Part shown: positions 33,165-40,989 of the stretch, piece by piece | How the letters are laid out: every line of letters starts with the position of its first letter | Numbering within the stretch: position 1 is the stretch's first letter | Assembly: GCF_014698035.1 (NCBI RefSeq) | Contig: NZ_JACJSF010000055.1 | Coordinates: forward strand, 1-54,714 | Source of the DNA: Desmonostoc muscorum FACHB-395 | GTDB taxonomy: Bacteria > Cyanobacteriota > Cyanobacteriia > Cyanobacteriales > Nostocaceae | Direction of reading: 5' to 3' | DNA: 54,714 nucleotides | The notes under the pieces: generated by a model | Databases searched by the model: none | What the model was told of the DNA's origin: nothing | Seen by the model: only the letters and a program-made list of their open reading frames with translations | Position numbers and translations under genes: made by a program

Positions 33165-33224
33165 TTAACCCTGTTTTGTCACTCTAGGCAGAGGAAAATT
33201 AATATTGAACTGGTGAGGTTATAA
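33165..33224. repeat. Right arm of inverted repeat bracketing the ncp cluster
   Basis: 33165-33198 is the exact reverse complement of 75-108, and 33204-33224 matches inverted 23-43 with two mismatches. It lies 93 bp after the ncpB stop. Confidence 0.85.
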
Positions 33225-33403
33225 TTAACCTGAGTTCAAGCCTTTCCTTCTCTATCAGTGGGAGCGCCGATTGCATCACCCATCCTTGAGGTGCAGCAAG
33301 ATGGGGCAAGCATCGCACGGTAAAACGAAAGAGCATTTTCTACACCCGAAAAGTAAATTGGTTTATTGCGATCGCAACTTTCTCACGCCATCCATTCAGT
33401 CCA

Positions 33404-33488
33404 TTACGGCGCATCTGACACCAATTGAGCAAATTTGTCAGGGCTTGCATCCTTGAATTCCAGCATCACACCGCAATGTTCATCAATC
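33404..33488 (-). pseudogene. Short protein-coding remnant of unknown family
   Basis: Read on the minus strand this stretch gives about 27 uninterrupted residues with natural-looking composition (IDEHCGVMLEFKDASPDKF...), ending in TAA. It is cut off where the IS-like end begins near 33491. I do not recognise the family. It could be chance coding. Confidence 0.3.
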
Positions 33489-33490
33489 GT

Positions 33491-33601
33491 TAGGGCGTGT
33501 CATCAATTAGGTAAACTGGAATCAGAACTGCTGAAAAAGAATAATAAACACTCTTAAAAACGATGACGCGCCGATACGCACTAAGAGATACTATTTATTA
33601 G
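33491..33601 (+). mobile_element. Remnant of an IS5-type element (5' end and first 12 transposase codons)
   Basis: The ORF 33563-33601 reads MTRRYALRDTIY and then TAG. MTRRYALRD is the usual N-terminus of an IS5-family transposase common in Nostoc. The preceding stretch, starting TAGGGCGTGTCATCAATTA, looks like the element's terminal region. The rest of the transposase is missing, so this is a deletion derivative next to the ncp cluster. Confidence 0.5.
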
Positions 33602-33754
33602 GGCCAGTATTACTAACAATCTTTGCTAAACCTCCGATTTGAAAATAGATAATTGGAAACAGTAAAAGATTGTAAACAGCTTGTATCAGTCATTATTCTC
33701 TATATCTGAATTACGAATTACGTTAGCGTAGCGGTAGCGAGTCCGCGAGCGTCA
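33602..33754. other. Spacer between IS remnant and acetyltransferase gene
   Basis: No gene is visible. Together with the IS remnant and right inverted-repeat arm it completes the 680-bp non-coding stretch after ncpB. Its right end is the dispersed repeat described at 33710-33764. Confidence 0.5.
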
Positions 33755-33764
33755 TTACGAATTA
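33710..33764. repeat. Small dispersed repeat flanked by 11-bp direct repeats
   Basis: A 33-bp GC-rich unit (33721-33753, CGTTAGCGTAGCGGTAGCGA...) is bracketed by ATTACGAATTA at 33710-33720 and 33754-33764. Related GTTAGCGTAGCG units occur at 39602-39622. The right copy holds the stop codon of the acetyltransferase gene. Confidence 0.75.
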
Positions 33765-34252
33765 GTATGGCCTCGATATTCCATAAACACCACAGGAACT
33801 TTGAGCAGCTTTTTAGCTAATTGCGACAATCTAAATTTATCGTTGAGCGTAGACAAACCTGTTGTTCTGGGAAATTGTGGCAAGTCTTCAAAAGATATTG
33901 GTACAAAATTAAACCGACTGTAAAACTGTGCCAATCGTTCACCTAAACATTCAAGATAAAGTGGTTGCGTTGCTGTATTAATCAAATGCTGCGTTAGCAA
34001 AGTACCCAAACCGCGACCTCTCCAAGCTGATGCAACGACCAAACTACCAAATTCTTGTACCCCTGAAAAATTACGTAGCTGTCCGCAAGCTACGAGATTA
34101 TCACCGCATTCAATTACCCAAAATTGCTGCCAGTTTAATTGGGTTGGGTCGAGTTTCGCTGAGAATACCAGCAATCGAATCGACCACTTATCCGCCAAGG
34201 TTGCCTTGCGAAGGACACATCCAGATGGTAACGGTGGATTACTCTGGTTCAT
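33755..34252 (-). CDS. GNAT-family N-acetyltransferase
   Basis: The 165-residue protein has the GNAT core: acetyl-CoA-binding motif A around residues 70-90 (SLVVASAWRGRGLGTLL, with R-G-x-G-x-G/L pyrophosphate loop) and the beta5/alpha4 part (LYLECLGERLAQFYSRFNF). The acceptor substrate cannot be told from sequence. It is transcribed alone, leftward, toward the ncp cluster. Its last codons (HTNS and stop) lie in a dispersed-repeat flank, so the natural C-terminus may have been altered. No link to nostocyclopeptide synthesis is evident. Confidence 0.85.
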   Translation of the reverse strand: MNQSNPPLPSGCVLRKATLADKWSIRLLVFSAKLDPTQLNWQQFWVIECGDNLVACGQLRNFSGVQEFGSLVVASAWRGRGLGTLLTQHLINTATQPLYLECLGERLAQFYSRFNFVPISFEDLPQFPRTTGLSTLNDKFRLSQLAKKLLKVPVVFMEYRGHTNS

Positions 34253-34574
34253 TAATTACACTTTGATAGTTTGGATCACAATCATCACACGATATTATTC
34301 ACTTAGATCATTTGCCATTCTCTGTCAAGTGTCAATAAAGCAATTTTAAAAGCATCTCGGATATCAAATCTGTTCTAAATTGTCCTTTAACGACGGCAAG
34401 CATTCTAAGGTTAGCAAATTCTATAGTTATGGATTTTTGTCATCAAAGATGAGTAGTACTAAACAATACTTTCGATAGAGGGACAATCAGCGATAACTAG
34501 ATTCTGGATAGATGTACTCAAAACCCAAATTTTCTTAAGATAATCCCAAGAATAAATAATTAAGGAATGTCATC
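34253..34574. other. Spacer with promoters of two divergent genes
   Basis: This 322-bp AT-rich spacer lies between the start codons of the leftward acetyltransferase and the rightward 66-aa protein. I see no ORF, repeat or hairpin worth naming. Confidence 0.5.
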
Positions 34575-34775
34575 ATGGCTGAACAACAAAAACAAAAATC
34601 TGATAATCAAGAAACTACGCCTACTGCTTCTGGTGGCTACCAAACCCCCATCGACGAAAGTATCCGCAAAACTGGCGATGCTGAAAAGAGTGATGCTAAA
34701 CCCAGTGCTACACCAGAAGCACCAGGAGAGGATGGTATAGCAGGTAGCCCTAATCAGGGAACTGAATCACGTTAA
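34575..34775 (+). CDS. Small hydrophilic, probably disordered protein
   Basis: 66 residues rich in Gln, Glu, Lys, Ser, Thr, Pro and Gly, with no hydrophobic core, Cys or membrane segment. Such composition fits an intrinsically disordered, stress-type cyanobacterial protein, but I do not recognise a named family. A weak Shine-Dalgarno (TAAGGAA) lies about 10 bases before ATG, and a good hairpin terminator follows at 34790, so the gene looks like a real monocistronic unit. Confidence 0.7.
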   Translation: MAEQQKQKSDNQETTPTASGGYQTPIDESIRKTGDAEKSDAKPSATPEAPGEDGIAGSPNQGTESR

Positions 34776-34789
34776 TTGGTTTTAACTTT

Positions 34790-34820
34790 CCCAAGTTTGA
34801 ATAATCTTCTTGGGGTTTTT
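34790..34820 (+). terminator. Intrinsic terminator of the 66-aa gene
   Basis: CCCAAG (34790-34795) pairs with CTTGGG (34809-34814) and is followed by a T run (34816-34821). Confidence 0.7.
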
Positions 34821-34986
34821 TAGTAACCCCGATTTACTAAACTTTGAGTGGATAGTTGTGGTTTATATCACGATTATTCACTCATTTTTGTTGTGCGAGA
34901 ATGTGGTGCGCTAAGTGCGTAGGCGCAGCCCCAATACTGCTCGGTTAATGGACTTCTAAATAAAAAAATACTTAACTACTTATTGT

Positions 34987-35038
34987 GGGGTGGACATCTT
35001 GTCCGCCCTTGGCTATGGGCGGACAAGATGTCCATCCC
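34987..35038. repeat. Long palindromic repeat (22-bp stem, 8-base loop)
   Basis: 34987-35008 pairs with 35017-35038 with one mismatch (TGGACATCTTGTCCGCCC and its complement), loop TTGGCTAT. The stem arm itself contains a smaller palindrome (GGACATCTTGTCC). It resembles the palindromic dispersed repeats of Nostoc. Confidence 0.85.
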
Positions 35039-35224
35039 AGAGGATTGGATAATTTATTTCTTGGAAGTCCCAACAAAGCTCTGAAAATGTTGGGTTTCGT
35101 TCCTCAATCCAACCTACCTGGAGTAGTTTTGCATTCTGGCATTGTTATGTATTTTATTTTACCTCTTACTAAAAAAATGATTTTTATTCACTTAGTTAGT
35201 GCTTGTGCAAAGCTATACCCTGTA

Positions 35225-35244
35225 GGGCAATTCGTGAATTGCCC
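35225..35244. repeat. Short palindrome
   Basis: GGGCAATTC and GAATTGCCC form a perfect 9-bp stem with a 2-base centre. Likely a dispersed palindromic repeat. Confidence 0.75.
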
Positions 35245-35458
35245 CTATGGTAAATCGGGGCTTTCACTGCTTTTTTGCCTACCGAAGTTTGTCAGCACAG
35301 TGCTAAGGGAAAATCACCTATCCCTGAAAATCTGCTCAACTTCATGATTCTTAATCATGCCAGCTTCCTCTAGTGGCTGACAGAAGTCCCACAATCCAAT
35401 AGGCTGATCTTAAAGTGGTGATTTTTCACTGAGTCGTTAAGAACTACCTATACAGAAA

Positions 35459-35788
35459 ATGTCTCTTAAAATAGTCCAGAACTTTGATGGCAGTTTCACT
35501 CTTGAAGCACAAGCCCAAGAAACTTTGTTCAACTTATTGACAAGCGATGCTTTCTTAAATCAAATTCGTCAACAATTGCAGTGTGAGCAAATTAAATTTA
35601 CAGAATTAATTTTCCAACCAGTTCCTTATAGCTTAACGACAACTAAAGGAATGCCAGCAGAGTTTGAAAAGTATCATGAATCTGATGAATATGCCATCAT
35701 CAATGTACCACCAAATTTCATGTTTAGTGCTAAAATTTTTAAACCCAGTCGCCTTTGTGCAATTTACCAAAAATTAGGTAATGGGTAA
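35459..35788 (+). CDS. Conserved-looking hypothetical protein
   Basis: 109 residues, soluble, with no signal peptide, membrane segment or recognisable catalytic motif. It begins with a beta-like stretch (LKIVQNFDGSFTLEAQAQE) and an amphipathic helix. Codon use matches neighbouring genes, and 72 bp separate it from the GIY-YIG gene in the same direction, so the two may be co-transcribed. I do not recognise the family. Confidence 0.65.
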   Translation: MSLKIVQNFDGSFTLEAQAQETLFNLLTSDAFLNQIRQQLQCEQIKFTELIFQPVPYSLTTTKGMPAEFEKYHESDEYAIINVPPNFMFSAKIFKPSRLCAIYQKLGNG

Positions 35789-35860
35789 TTTTAAAGATAA
35801 TTTTTCCCTAATTAGCAATTTTCCATTCTGAAGACAAATAGTAAGTTTAATATTTGATGT

Positions 35861-36409
35861 ATGGCTCTTGAAACGAATCTTTCTTCTTTGGCAGCCCTGG
35901 AATACATTCCTTACATTGATGATAGCGGTCAATTACCTGAACAATTTCAAGGTAAAATCGGGGTATATGCTATTTTTGACCAAGAAAAAGTGCTGCAATT
36001 TGTAGGATACTCTCGTGATGTTTATCTTAGCCTCAAGCAGCATTTAGTCCGTCAGCCACAGCAATGCTATTGGGTCAAAGTTCAAACTATTGAACGCCCT
36101 AGTCGCACAATTTTAGAAAATACTGAAAATGCTTGGATTGCTGAAAATGGCAGTGTACCTTGGGGAAATGGGGATAACAAGGAAAAATGGACTCATCCCA
36201 TTGATGTCAAATTGATAATGACATCTGAAGAACAGGCAAAATATCAAAATCCAGCTAATGATGAATTAGCACAAATGAAAATTATTAAAAATGTGGCGCG
36301 GAGAGTAGAAGCAGAAATTTCAACGCAATTATTAGAAGTGCGTGGTTTGCAAATGCAAGTTCGCTTCAATCCTAAATTGAAAGAAGAAGGTTTACTAGAT
36401 TTGAAATGA
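35861..36409 (+). CDS. GIY-YIG-like nuclease family protein
   Basis: 182 residues. Residues 33-52 (GVYAIFDQEKVLQFVGYSRD) fit the GIY-YIG pattern, here GVY...VGYS, followed by the usual helix. Similar proteins are found in cyanobacteria and chloroplasts. The downstream half (ILENTENAWIAENGSVPWGN) contains the Glu/Asn-rich region of the fold, but I cannot confirm that all catalytic residues (Arg, Glu) are intact, so DNA cleavage is not certain. It is followed 47 bp later by the kinase gene. Confidence 0.7.
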   Translation: MALETNLSSLAALEYIPYIDDSGQLPEQFQGKIGVYAIFDQEKVLQFVGYSRDVYLSLKQHLVRQPQQCYWVKVQTIERPSRTILENTENAWIAENGSVPWGNGDNKEKWTHPIDVKLIMTSEEQAKYQNPANDELAQMKIIKNVARRVEAEISTQLLEVRGLQMQVRFNPKLKEEGLLDLK

Positions 36410-36456
36410 AGGTTGTTTTGGGAAAACTATCTTATGAATATCGCTTATAATCTCCC

Positions 36457-37962
36457 ATGACAATACAGCTTTTGAACGATCGCTATCAAGTTATCCGCAC
36501 ACTGGGCGCTGGTGGGTTTGGTGAAACCTATCTAGCAGAAGATACCTATATGCCCTCAAAGCGCCTTTGTGTGGTTAAACAGCTAAGACCAATTCACAAT
36601 AATCCCCAAATTTACCAGTTAGTGCAAGAGAGGTTTCAACGGGAAGCAGCTATTCTCGAAGAACTCGGTGGTGCAAATGACCAAATTCCAGCATTGTATG
36701 CCTATTTTTCCTCTGGCGGACAATTTTACTTAGTTCAGGAGTGGGTTGAAGGCGATACCCTAACTGGAAAAGTTCAAAAGCAAGGGCTATTTAGTGAAGG
36801 CGCTGTCCAGGAATTATTCATGAATTTATTACCCGTCCTGGATTATGTTCACTCTAAACACATCGTTCACCGCGATATTAAACCGGATAACATCATTGTG
36901 CGTCATCGTGATGGTAAACCAGTGCTGATTGATTTTGGCGCTATCCGGGAGTCAATGGGAACCGTAGTAAATTCTCAAGGCAATCCTACCAGTTCGATTG
37001 TGATTGGTACACCTGGCTATATGCCGAGTGAACAAGCCGCAGGTAGGCCAGTTTATTCGAGTGATTTATACAGTTTAGGAATGACGATAATTTATTTACT
37101 CACTGGTAAACAGGCGCAACAACTAGAGACGGATTCCCAGACGGGTGAAATTGTATGGCGACAGTATGCGAGTCATGTTAGTCCAATCATAGCAGGAGCG
37201 ATTGATAAAGCGATCGCATATCATCCGCGCGATCGCTACCCCACAGCTAGAGCAATGCTGGATACTTTGCAGAACATCGCAAATCCAATTCCACCAACGC
37301 AACCCATCTTGACTCAACCGACTATAGTTTCTGCACCACCACCTCAGACATTACCTGTCAAACCACAGCCGAATCCTCAAGGTAATAGTCAGAATAATAT
37401 CCTTATGGGTAGTTTGATTGCAGGTGGGCTAATCGGTGCATCTGTGATTATTAGCCAGGTATTAACAAAACCTACTCAATCTACAGCAGACAAAACAGTG
37501 TTACCTTCAGAAACACCGTCAACTATCACCAGCCCAGTGATAGAAACTCCTAAATTTATACCAACTACCCCATCTGTTCCTACACAAGCCTCATCTGTTC
37601 CTACTCAAACCCCATCTGTTCCTACTCAAATTACACCTGCCCCAACGACATCAATACCGCCAGTTAGTACCACGACTGTCAACACTTATTTATGGCTTTC
37701 CCAAAGGCTTGTAACTGATGCAGATTTGGACGGTAAAGACGGTTTTGAACTAGATATTATGCGAAATTCGATTTTTGCTAGTCACGGCCGCCGTTTTGAT
37801 ACTCCTGGATTACAAGATTACTTTGATAACCAACCTTGGTATAAACCTATATATTCACCAAAAGCGTTTCCATCTAAATTGCTGTCAAAATTAGAGCAAC
37901 AGAATATTGAGTATATCAACAAATATCAAGAACGTTACGGCTTGAGATATTTTAAGAAATAA
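36457..37962 (+). CDS. Membrane-anchored Ser/Thr protein kinase with C-terminal YARHG domain
   Basis: 501 residues. Kinase domain 8-275: glycine loop 16-23 (LGAGGFGE), Lys41, catalytic loop HRDIKPDN (D140), DFG 159-161, and a GTPGYMPSEQ activation/P+1 segment near 184. A Pro/Gln-rich linker leads to one membrane span (about 317-336), then a VPTQ repeat linker (about 368-390). A YARHG-type domain follows (about 423-470; RNSIFASHGRRF and WYKPIY), which is thought to lie outside the membrane. This is a Hanks-type receptor kinase arrangement common in filamentous cyanobacteria. The ligand and targets are unknown. Confidence 0.93.
   Translation: MTIQLLNDRYQVIRTLGAGGFGETYLAEDTYMPSKRLCVVKQLRPIHNNPQIYQLVQERFQREAAILEELGGANDQIPALYAYFSSGGQFYLVQEWVEGDTLTGKVQKQGLFSEGAVQELFMNLLPVLDYVHSKHIVHRDIKPDNIIVRHRDGKPVLIDFGAIRESMGTVVNSQGNPTSSIVIGTPGYMPSEQAAGRPVYSSDLYSLGMTIIYLLTGKQAQQLETDSQTGEIVWRQYASHVSPIIAGAIDKAIAYHPRDRYPTARAMLDTLQNIANPIPPTQPILTQPTIVSAPPPQTLPVKPQPNPQGNSQNNILMGSLIAGGLIGASVIISQVLTKPTQSTADKTVLPSETPSTITSPVIETPKFIPTTPSVPTQASSVPTQTPSVPTQITPAPTTSIPPVSTTTVNTYLWLSQRLVTDADLDGKDGFELDIMRNSIFASHGRRFDTPGLQDYFDNQPWYKPIYSPKAFPSKLLSKLEQQNIEYINKYQERYGLRYFKK
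37567..37632. repeat. 21-24 bp tandem repeat encoding VPTQ-x-S linker in the kinase
   Basis: Three consecutive copies of a TCTGTTCCTACTCAA-containing unit encode SVPTQ-type repeats between the membrane segment and the YARHG domain. Confidence 0.75.
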
Positions 37963-38644
37963 GTTTAGGCAAGAGGTAACTGGAAAGAAAGCTTTTTGAA
38001 TTGTAATGAGTTTTTTCAAAAATCAATCAAATATGAGCCTTATATGTTGCTAGGGTTGTACTAGTGTAAGCGGTTACACTCGATACATTTATTGCAAATA
38101 TTCTTGTAAATGCTATAACTTCTAAGTATATTAGCTTGAACTTATCAAAGGATTTATTGCTACTTATTAGATAATATCTAGGTTGTCTGGTGTAATATAC
38201 TAGACTTATGACTAGATATTTAATAGCCTAAAATCGCTAGATATTAAAGACTAGTCCTACCGAAGCCTATATGGAGTGAGAGCTAAACTGTTTTTTTCTA
38301 CGCCAAATTCCATCTCTAGATACTAGGCCGTTTCAGAACCAGGCATTTATATTTAATATATAAAATTGCTATCTCGAACATTAGCAATCCATAAGTTAAA
38401 GAAATGCCATTTTTATAATTTCTTTGTTATTTTGTATTTAACGGGACAGTTCTTCCCGATTTGGTGGGCTTAAATAACAATTAGTTAGACAATTTCCCTC
38501 CAAAGATGCATGTAAATTCTTTGCGTTGTGCTTATTTTTCTGCATAATCTCCAAGCATAATGCAAATTGGCTCGACAGATTAGATGTGTAATATTCCAAT
38601 TCGGCAAATAGTTCATCTACACAAGGAAAACCTTGCCTACTACT
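37963..38644. other. AT-rich spacer with an operator-like palindrome
   Basis: No credible gene. AGTGTAA (38063-38069) and TTACACT (38074-38080) form a perfect 7-bp inverted repeat around GCGG, which could be a protein-binding site or weak hairpin. Several CTAGATATT/ACTAG words recur at 38170-38255. Confidence 0.45.
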
Positions 38645-39004
38645 ATGCTTAAAATCAAGAATCAGCGTATTTTTTTGCCTGCGTTTATTCAACCTTTAGG
38701 ACAAAATAATCAAGCAGATAGCAAAAAGGAATTAGCTAAACCTAAATTAGATTTATTGCAACCATTACGTCAATGGCTGGATGAAATTGAGATTCAAAAT
38801 CGAAAATTAGCGAAATTTATTGCTAAACTGATTCCTGCTCAGTGTCCATTCGAGCGTGATATCAAGCTTTTTGGCCGCAAAATAGGACACATTCCGCCAA
38901 TGTGCAAACTCAATCCACTTTATAACGAACTTGTCTACTTGCGTTTTCGTGCTTTGTGTTATTTAGTAGATCAGTGTGGAGAGGATATTCAATCCTACTG
39001 CTGA
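38645..39004 (+). CDS. Mo-dependent nitrogenase C-terminal-domain family protein (Mo-nitro_C)
   Basis: 119 residues from the ATG at 38645 (an in-frame TTG 12 bp upstream is possible). The conserved block PLRQWLDEIEIQNRKLAKFI, then the CPFERDI segment, GHIPPMCKLNPLYNEL and LRFRALCYLVDQCGED, is the cyanobacterial family named after the C-terminus of a molybdenum nitrogenase protein. Despite the name, members are mostly stand-alone small proteins of unknown role. The spaced cysteines are conserved-looking and may bind metal or a cluster. No nif genes are in this window. Confidence 0.8.
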   Translation: MLKIKNQRIFLPAFIQPLGQNNQADSKKELAKPKLDLLQPLRQWLDEIEIQNRKLAKFIAKLIPAQCPFERDIKLFGRKIGHIPPMCKLNPLYNELVYLRFRALCYLVDQCGEDIQSYC

Positions 39005-39025
39005 ACATAACTAGAAAAACGCAAC

Positions 39026-39300
39026 ATGGAAATTCAAATTGAGCATCAGCTATAAGACTTGAACGCCTCAATGAATTGGGTGTCTATAAATGGGATATTT
39101 GGAGCAAGGAAGTCTCAAAATTCCCTTGGACTTATGATTCTCAAGAAACTTGCTACTTTTTGGAAGGTGATGTGGTTGTTACTCCTGATGGTAGACAAGC
39201 AGTGCAAATGGGTAAAGGCGATTTGGTGATTTTTCCGGCTGGAATGTCCTGCACCTGGGAAATTACAAGCGACGTGAAAAAACATTATTACTTTGATTAA
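39026..39300 (+). pseudogene. Cupin-domain protein, N-terminus frameshifted
   Basis: The frame 39076-39300 encodes a complete small cupin (Cupin_3 type: GVYKWDIWSKE, then CYFLEGDVVVTPDG and GDLVIFPAGMSCTWEI), which would otherwise start from a TTG inside the domain. Immediately upstream, ATG at 39026 reads MEIQIEHQL and stops. The next bases in the other frame read RLERLNELGVYKW, running into the cupin. This looks like one 1-2 base shift near 39050-39056 in a gene that began at 39026. Either it is a recent pseudogene, or the base call is wrong, or a shorter protein is made. Confidence 0.6.
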
Positions 39301-39510
39301 TCAAGACTTAAGATTGATCCCTATTCTTTTCTTGATGATCCACAAAACCAACATCTCACAACATCTCATAAATTTAGATTTTTCTTATAGGTGGGGTTCG
39401 CAATGAGAATCGTAGGATAAAGTAGCATATTTGGTAAATTGCTTATATCCATATCTGTCAAAACTCGTTGCGACTCCATCCCCTAAACAATATTTATAAA
39501 ACAGGAGTCA

Positions 39511-39534
39511 GAATTCTGAATTCTGAATTCTGAA
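39511..39534. repeat. Heptamer repeat GAATTCT x3
   Basis: Three exact GAATTCT copies plus GAA. Further GAATTCT/GAATTCA words occur at 39700-39730, around the dispersed repeats. Confidence 0.85.
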
Positions 39535-39601
39535 TACTCTACCCACAAGGGGATAGAGTTTTGATTACGAAAAATATTTATTTTAGTTTCGCCCACCAGG
39601 G

Positions 39602-39675
39602 GCGTTAGCGTAGCGGGACGTAAGTCCGGTTTTAACCAATATTCAGATGCTCGCAGACTCGCTAACGCTGCGCTA
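39602..39675. repeat. Pair of inverted dispersed-repeat units
   Basis: GCGTTAGCGTAGCGGGACG (39602 on) and, inverted, CTCGCTAACGCTGCGC (39658 on). The GTTAGCGTAGCG word matches the unit at 33721-33753. Confidence 0.65.
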
Positions 39676-39809
39676 TCACACACTCGTACAGAATTCATGC
39701 TGAATTCTGACTCCTGAGTTCTGAATTCTTCTCATAAAAATAGATAGCCTCATTTCCTCCACATTTGGCAGAAAGTTGGTAGCAGATATCTAAAAATATG
39801 AAATTCATT

Positions 39810-39841
39810 GATCCCCGACAATTTTTGCGAAGTCGGGGATC
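39810..39841 (+). terminator. Hairpin, possible terminator or palindromic repeat
   Basis: GATCCCCGAC (39810-39819) pairs perfectly with GTCGGGGATC (39832-39841), followed by TTGTTATT. The T tract is weak, and this palindrome type is also a common spacer repeat. Confidence 0.5.
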
Positions 39842-40098
39842 TTGTTATTGAAATTTATCATAGCGATCGCCACTACTGGGAATCTTGGGAGTTCATAATC
39901 AAGTTAGTGGGAGTTTAATCAATACTTTTCGGATAAACCCAATAATCTCTCTTTTGGTCTGGGGAAAGGTTAAAGGGCAATGGGGAAAGGGAAATTCAAA
40001 CCCTTTCCCTTTCCCCCAAAACCCGAAAAGTATTGAGATGCTATTCAGCAGAGAAGGGTTTCGTCTTACCGCAATTTTATTGAGGAAAATCATTAAAA

Positions 40099-40845
40099 AT
40101 GTTACTGCATTTGAGTACTTGGCAAGAAGTCGAAGCTTATTTACAGCAGTCGAAGGGGATTATTTTCCCTATTGGTTCTACAGAACAACATGGGCCAACG
40201 GGGTTAATTGGTACTGATGCCATTTGTGCAGAAGCGATCGCAGCTGGTGTGGGTGATGCAACTGGCGCGATCGTTGGCCCTACAATCAATGTGGGCATGG
40301 CATTGCATCATACTGCTTTTCCTGGCACAATCAGTCTGCGTCCTAGCACTTTAATTCAAGTAGTTCGAGATTATGTAACTTGTTTAGCCAAAGCTGGTTT
40401 TAGCAAGTTCTACTTTATCAACGGACACGGTGGTAATATCGCCACCCTTAAAGCGGCGTTCTCTGAAACTTATGCCCATTTAGAAGATTTGCAGATTGCC
40501 AATGCTCACCAGGTGCAGTGTCAAGTGGCAAACTGGTTTATGTGCGGTTCTGTATATAAACTAGCTAAAGAGTTATATGGGGATCAAGAAGGTTCTCATG
40601 CAACGCCAAGTGAAGTAGCCCTCACCCAATACGTTTATCCAGAAGCGATTAAGCAAGCACCCCTTTCACCAGAAGTTGCAAGCGGACACAGGATTTATAG
40701 CGCAGCTGACTTTCGAGTGCGTTATCCAGATGGACGTATGGGATCAAATCCTGGTTTAGCAACACCAGAACACGGAAAGCAATTTTATGATTTGGCGGTG
40801 AAAGAACTCAGCAATGGATATTTGGAATTTGTGAACGCAGATTGA
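40099..40845 (+). CDS. Creatininase-family amidohydrolase
   Basis: 248 residues with the creatininase/MftE-type metal sites: GSTEQHGPTG near 26-35 and GTD near 38-40, then NGHGGN near 108-113 and EGSHATPSEV near 156-165. The fold binds two divalent metals and hydrolyses cyclic amides, formamides or peptide-like bonds. The exact substrate is not predictable; in cyanobacteria the family is widespread and creatinine is unlikely. The ATG has no obvious Shine-Dalgarno. The gene stands alone between repeat-rich spacers. Confidence 0.88.
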   Translation: MLLHLSTWQEVEAYLQQSKGIIFPIGSTEQHGPTGLIGTDAICAEAIAAGVGDATGAIVGPTINVGMALHHTAFPGTISLRPSTLIQVVRDYVTCLAKAGFSKFYFINGHGGNIATLKAAFSETYAHLEDLQIANAHQVQCQVANWFMCGSVYKLAKELYGDQEGSHATPSEVALTQYVYPEAIKQAPLSPEVASGHRIYSAADFRVRYPDGRMGSNPGLATPEHGKQFYDLAVKELSNGYLEFVNAD

Positions 40846-40848
40846 AGG

Positions 40849-40976
40849 GGGCAGGAGGCAAGGGGGCAGAAAGTAGAAACTCTATCTAATGTGTGAGTCC
40901 TGCATTTGTACTCTTTCCCTTTCCCCTTTCCCCTTTCCCCCTTAACCAAAAAGTATTGGGGCTACGCCTACGCACT
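40849..40976. repeat. Short tandem and dispersed repeats in spacer
   Basis: GGGGGCAG words at 40848-40870, CCCTTTCC units at 40915-40940 and a dispersed-repeat fragment GGGCTACGCCTACGCAC at 40958-40975, whose inverse resembles 34914-34933. Confidence 0.65.
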
Positions 40977-40989
40977 AATTCCTACAAGC

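Larger units (their letters stand above)
34821..35458. other. Repeat-rich spacer
   Basis: About 640 bp with a dispersed-repeat fragment (34909-34933), a 22-bp-stem hairpin (34987-35038) and a second palindrome (35225-35244). A 120-codon frame here runs through both palindromes and is not credible as a gene. Confidence 0.65.
39301..40098. other. Repeat-rich spacer
   Basis: About 800 bp without a credible gene. It contains the GAATTCT heptamer array, two dispersed-repeat units, a GATCCCCGAC hairpin and a C/T-rich CCCTTTCC array near 39995-40018. Confidence 0.65.

Noticed and set aside
33271..33456. 61-codon plus-strand frame after ncpB
   Set aside because: Lies over debris readable on the other strand; composition unlike a real protein.
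34985..35347. 120-codon frame
   Set aside because: Runs through two palindromic repeats, lacks a ribosome site and shows no family resemblance.
38438..38692. 84-codon minus-strand frame opposite the Mo-nitro_C gene start
   Set aside because: Overlaps the start of a recognisable family member on the other strand and has no similarity of its own.
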